From Gammaproteobacteria bacterium (GTDB taxonomy: Bacteria > Pseudomonadota > Gammaproteobacteria > CAISUE01), in contig CANCKG010000015.1 in NCBI GenBank assembly GCA_947378515.1, positions 1 through 9,055 on the forward strand: a stretch of DNA of 9,055 nucleotides, written 5' to 3'. The position numbers were made by a program, and so were the translations under genes. Within the stretch, counting starts at the first letter, position 1; each line of letters begins with the position of its first letter. Under the pieces are notes generated by a model. It had not been told where the DNA came from. It did not search any database and worked only from the letters and a program-made list of their open reading frames with translations. Positions 6,286 through 9,055 of this stretch are shown in pieces.

Positions 6286-7002
6286 TTAAACGTCACCAGA
6301 AGCTTGCCACTGAAACACGTTTGGGCGTAACGTTGCTTGACACGTTGCCAAGCTAAAGGCACACTCCGACAACCAAAAAAATTCTTGTAAACACATGCTG
6401 TCAAACTTAGCCGTACTGACTGCAAAATCAATGTGTAATGCCGCCTTAGTATCGTCAGCTGCTACGTTTAAAACAATATCTTTTAAACCTGTCGCACCGA
6501 TACCAATACCGCACGCTTTCAACACTGCTTCTTTTGCCGACCATAAACGATAAAACCACTGCCGCTGAACACTACTGGCTAACGATTTTAAAACATCATA
6601 CTCTTGTTGATGAAAAAATCGCTTTGCAATGTCCAGTGGCAATAACTTTTCACGCATGGTTTGGATATCCACGCCTAATTCCACGTCGCGACATAACGCT
6701 AACGCTACATAATGCCCACTGTGTGATACATTAAAATGCAATTCATGCGATTCTAACTGAGGCTTTCCATAAGCATTGTAACGAAAGCTTAAATCCCTTG
6801 GCGCTTGATCCACATAGCGTGACAAGATATTTCTTAAAAAATATTTCGCAAAGCAGGCTTGCTCACGCACTTTAGGCATTTTTTGATTCAGTGCTTGCAG
6901 CTCTGCCACGCTAAAGCACTGCTGATAATTTGTGTCAACCAACGGTGGGCACGTTCGACTATCCGCCCACCATAGGTGTACTTTATTACCTGTTAGCTGC
7001 AT
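6286..7002 (-). CDS. 4'-phosphopantetheinyl transferase, Sfp family
   Basis: The 238-residue product transfers the phosphopantetheine arm of CoA to a serine of carrier proteins, turning apo-ACP or peptidyl/polyketide carriers into the active form. Family landmarks in order: the NVSHSG motif at 91-96, GVDI at 110-113 with the metal ligand Asp112, FF..QE at 129-134, and WSAKEAVLK at 154-162 with Glu158 and Lys162. The length fits the Sfp/EntD-type enzymes and not the short AcpS (about 120 residues). No PKS, NRPS or acpP gene lies in the window, so the partner is unknown; it may serve as the general ACP activator. The ATG follows the sodB stop by 14 bp with no strong Shine-Dalgarno, suggesting dependence on upstream translation. 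Confidence 0.92.
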   Translation of the reverse strand: MQLTGNKVHLWWADSRTCPPLVDTNYQQCFSVAELQALNQKMPKVREQACFAKYFLRNILSRYVDQAPRDLSFRYNAYGKPQLESHELHFNVSHSGHYVALALCRDVELGVDIQTMREKLLPLDIAKRFFHQQEYDVLKSLASSVQRQWFYRLWSAKEAVLKACGIGIGATGLKDIVLNVAADDTKAALHIDFAVSTAKFDSMCLQEFFWLSECAFSLATCQATLRPNVFQWQASGDV

Positions 7003-7016
7003 GTTAAATTAACAGG

Positions 7017-7601
7017 TCATTTGTTGAAATTATCGTTAACAAAGTCCCAATTCACTATTTCCCAAAACCGTTGCACATAAACAGCTCTGGCATTGCGATA
7101 ATCGATGTAGTAGGCATGTTCCCACACATCGCAGGTTAATAAGGCTTGATCTTCCGTCGTTAAAGGCGTGCCAGCATTACCGGTGCTTCTCAATGCCAAT
7201 TGGCCACTCGGTGTTTTCACCAACCAACCCCAACCTGAACCAAAAGTGCCAATCGCGGTTTTGGAAAATTGTTCTTGAAACGCTTCGAAACTACCAAAAT
7301 CACGTTCAATAGCGGAAAATAGTGCACCGTCTGGCTTATTATCGGCTTTAACTGCCCGCAAACATTGAAAGTAAAACGTATGATTCCAAATTTGTGCAGC
7401 ATTATTAAAAAACCCACCCGAAGATTTCTTTATGATATCTTCCAAGCTATCATGTTCAAATACAGTGCCTGGCAATAGCGCATTTAAATTTGTCACATAA
7501 GCTTGATGATGCTTACCATGATGGTATTCTAAGGTTTCGCGTGAAATAACCGGTTCAAGTGCATCTAATTCGTAGGGTAAGGCGGGTAAGATAACGGACA
7601 T
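7017..7601 (-). CDS. sodB: Superoxide dismutase, iron type
   Basis: A 194-residue cytoplasmic enzyme that dismutates superoxide to oxygen and hydrogen peroxide. The metal ligands are His27 (EYHHGKHH), His74 ([10 protein letters not shown]), Asp158 and His162 ([11 protein letters not shown]). Gln70 in the AAQ.WNH motif and GSGWGWLV at 121-128 match Fe-SOD (SodB) more than Mn-SOD, where the active-site Gln comes from a later position. No signal peptide is present, and length matches E. coli SodB (193). It leads the run sodB, phosphopantetheinyl transferase, ispH, lipoprotein, and diverges from the glcF-like gene with only about 40 bp between starts. Its promoter therefore probably lies within the beginning of that gene. 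The enzyme would protect the Fe-S clusters of IspH and of the glcF product, but that link is only inferred from gene order. Confidence 0.97.
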   Translation of the reverse strand: MSVILPALPYELDALEPVISRETLEYHHGKHHQAYVTNLNALLPGTVFEHDSLEDIIKKSSGGFFNNAAQIWNHTFYFQCLRAVKADNKPDGALFSAIERDFGSFEAFQEQFSKTAIGTFGSGWGWLVKTPSGQLALRSTGNAGTPLTTEDQALLTCDVWEHAYYIDYRNARAVYVQRFWEIVNWDFVNDNFNK

Positions 7602-7608
7602 GGCTTTT

Positions 7609-7614
7609 TCTCCT
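7609..7614 (-). promoter_or_regulatory. Strong ribosome binding site of sodB
   Basis: On the - strand AGGAGA sits 7 bases before the sodB ATG. It lies inside the alternative upstream part of the divergent frame (the ATG at 7600). That is one reason to reject that longer start, since it would be antisense to the sodB translation start region. Confidence 0.75.
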
Positions 7615-7641
7615 GATAATTGCAGTAGCGACTATTATGCC

Positions 7642-8865
7642 ATGAACGTTGACAGCACAACATTAGAACAACAAATTAATCATCTTGCCAGCCAATGCGT
7701 CCGTTGTGGCTTGTGCTTAACCGTGTGCCCCACGTATCAGATTAATCGCGTCGAGGCTGAATCACCACGCGGTCGCATCCAATTATTAGCGGCCGTGGCG
7801 AAAAGTGAATTATCCGTCGATGTCAGTCTTAAACAACATATCACCCAATGCTTGAGTTGTCGTCAATGTGAAACCGTATGCCCGACTAACGTTCCTTATG
7901 AACAATTGTTAATCCACGGTCGAACGTTATTGCAACAAAAAAATTCTAAAAAAGCCCACCTGCCTTTTATCATGACCATCATGACAGCCCATGCTTACTG
8001 GCGCCGATGGTTATTTGGTGCTTATCGTGCTTGCTCGAAACTCGGTTTATTAACATTAAGCCATCGCTTGGGTTTATTGCGCTTATTCAAGCTGAAGCGC
8101 TTACTCCGTTATTTACCCCGAAATATAGCGCCTACTTTCATCAATGCCGCACCTTATTACGCTCAAGCTAAACGTGGGAGCGTGCTGTTATTAACGGGCT
8201 GTAGCAGTGCTGTTTTAGAGCCACACACCCTGCGAGATGCTGTTCGGCTGTTAACTGCCTGGGGTTATGATGTCATCATCCCTAAAGAACAAGGTTGTTG
8301 TGGTGCGCTACATGCGCACGCTGGCTTCAACGCTAAAGCACAAGCGTTGGCCGCGAAAAATACCGCGCTCTTTCAAGCTCAGCCGCAAAAACTAAACGCT
8401 ATCATTCAAGTCACCACCGGTTGCGCTTCGACTTGGCAAACGTATACACATTTACCCGCACCGATCGTCGATATTCAACAATTTTTACTCGATCAGTGGC
8501 CCAGCGATTTAGCACTCAAGTCGTTAACCTTAAGCGTCGCTGTTCATAGCCCTTGCAGTCAACGCAACGGTATGGGATCAGGAACTTTATCCATGACTTT
8601 GCTCAGTAAAATCCCTCAAATCCACTTAATCGGCTTTGGCGACACGACTTGCTGTGGGGCCGCGGGGGATTATTTTCTCAAACAGCCGCAACTTAGTGAT
8701 CAACTGGGTCAACAAACCATCAACACCATTGCAGCGGCTACTATTACCGAGGTAGTTTCTGCAAATATCGGTTGCCGTTTACAACTCGCTAAACAATGGG
8801 CCGATCAAGGGATTGACACCTTACACTTTTGTCATCCGATTTCCTTATTGGCTCGCGCGGTATAA
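7642..8865 (+). CDS. glcF: GlcF-like iron-sulfur protein (glycolate oxidase subunit type)
   Basis: The product has the plan of GlcF, the Fe-S subunit that relays electrons from glycolate/lactate-type FAD dehydrogenases. Starting at 7642 it is 407 residues, the length of E. coli GlcF. Two [4Fe-4S] motifs come first: C19xxC22xxC25xxxC29-P and C70xxC73xxC76xxxC80-P, with the ESPRGRIQL signature between them. Two CCG domains follow, with GC..., GCCG (about 187 and 219-220) and SPC..., TCCGAAGDY (about 305 and 337-338), which bind a further cluster in this family. A longer reading from an ATG at 7600 adds 14 residues but overlaps the sodB start. No Shine-Dalgarno is obvious at either. No glcD or glcE adjoins, so the partner may be encoded elsewhere or a related dehydrogenase may be served. 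The 3' end overlaps the convergent inhibitor gene. Confidence 0.85.
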   Translation: MNVDSTTLEQQINHLASQCVRCGLCLTVCPTYQINRVEAESPRGRIQLLAAVAKSELSVDVSLKQHITQCLSCRQCETVCPTNVPYEQLLIHGRTLLQQKNSKKAHLPFIMTIMTAHAYWRRWLFGAYRACSKLGLLTLSHRLGLLRLFKLKRLLRYLPRNIAPTFINAAPYYAQAKRGSVLLLTGCSSAVLEPHTLRDAVRLLTAWGYDVIIPKEQGCCGALHAHAGFNAKAQALAAKNTALFQAQPQKLNAIIQVTTGCASTWQTYTHLPAPIVDIQQFLLDQWPSDLALKSLTLSVAVHSPCSQRNGMGSGTLSMTLLSKIPQIHLIGFGDTTCCGAAGDYFLKQPQLSDQLGQQTINTIAAATITEVVSANIGCRLQLAKQWADQGIDTLHFCHPISLLARAV

Positions 8866-9055
8866 CACCATTTAACCGTAGTGATAGGCCCATCTTGATG
8901 CTCCCAAGGTCGCGTATAGGTTAAATGAACTTCGCCACACTGAGCGGTAGTCACCAAGGGTTTGAGTTGAAACGTAAAATATTGCTTGCCAGGCGAACCC
9001 ATCAAGTGGGGCTCAGATGGCTGATAGTGTTTAGCCATAAATTGCAAGCATTGAT
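8832..9055 (-). CDS. Chagasin-family (I42) cysteine protease inhibitor, 3' part
   Basis: The - strand frame is open from the window edge to a TGA at 8832-8834, giving about 74 residues. It contains two landmarks of chagasin-like inhibitors, which wedge loops into papain-type (C1) cysteine proteases: a GSPGKQYFTF stretch matching the family's G.GG...F.F loop, and YTRPWE, matching the conserved .Y.RPWE end loop. The NPTTGY loop expected earlier lies beyond the window. A TTG at 9047 and an ATG at 9038 are in frame, but they fall inside the conserved domain, so neither is the true start. Whether a signal peptide is present cannot be seen. Its end overlaps the convergent glcF-like gene by 34 bp. 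Confidence 0.75.
   Translation of the reverse strand, partial: QCLQFMAKHYQPSEPHLMGSPGKQYFTFQLKPLVTTAQCGEVHLTYTRPWEHQDGPITTVKWCYTARANKEIG

Noticed and set aside
7600..7641. Longer N-terminus for the glcF-like protein
   Set aside because: It would overlap the sodB start codon and its ribosome binding site. Starting at 7642 gives 407 residues, matching E. coli GlcF, and the extra residues show no family similarity.

Overview
The window looks like a chromosomal segment of a gammaproteobacterium. FtsZ carries the C-terminal tail DIPAFLRKQ typical of that class, and IspH, SodB and a GlcF-like protein are close in length and key residues to their E. coli counterparts. Two ORFs I cannot place and dense palindromic repeats recall host-associated lineages such as the Legionellales/Coxiella group, but that placement is inference.

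Layout. 1-1487 (+): the tail of an unrecognised gene, then a multi-pass membrane protein of unknown function built from about four two-helix units. 1448-1844: a 152-bp MITE-like element whose left end supplies the membrane protein's last residues and stop. Beside it is a piece resembling the right end of an IS200/IS605-type transposon (end of a tnpB-like frame plus a folded, pseudoknotted RNA-like segment ending in TCAA). 1845-2330 (+): an orphan 161-aa ORF that also stops inside a repeat. 2285-2506: two tandem 111-bp palindromic units. 2615-3835 (-): ftsZ, without ftsA or lpxC next to it. 3868-4340: a larger, inverted relative of the 1448-1599 element, holding five consecutive hairpins and a further repeat hairpin.

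4363-7601 (-): a compact gene run read sodB, Sfp-type phosphopantetheinyl transferase, ispH, GIN-domain (DUF2807) lipoprotein, with gaps of 14 and 16 bp and a 4-bp ATGA overlap, so probably one operon. 7642-8865 (+): a glcF-like iron-sulfur protein gene diverging from sodB. Its 3' end overlaps by 34 bp the convergent end of a chagasin-family (I42) protease inhibitor gene that runs off the window.

The 4363-9055 half is ordinary housekeeping sequence, while 1448-4340 is a repeat-rich island around ftsZ. The two related elements face each other across ftsZ, so they could have moved, or could still invert, the ftsZ segment. The most interesting items are this inverted pair, the five-hairpin cargo and the IS200/IS605-like RNA relic. 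I see no complete new multigene system.
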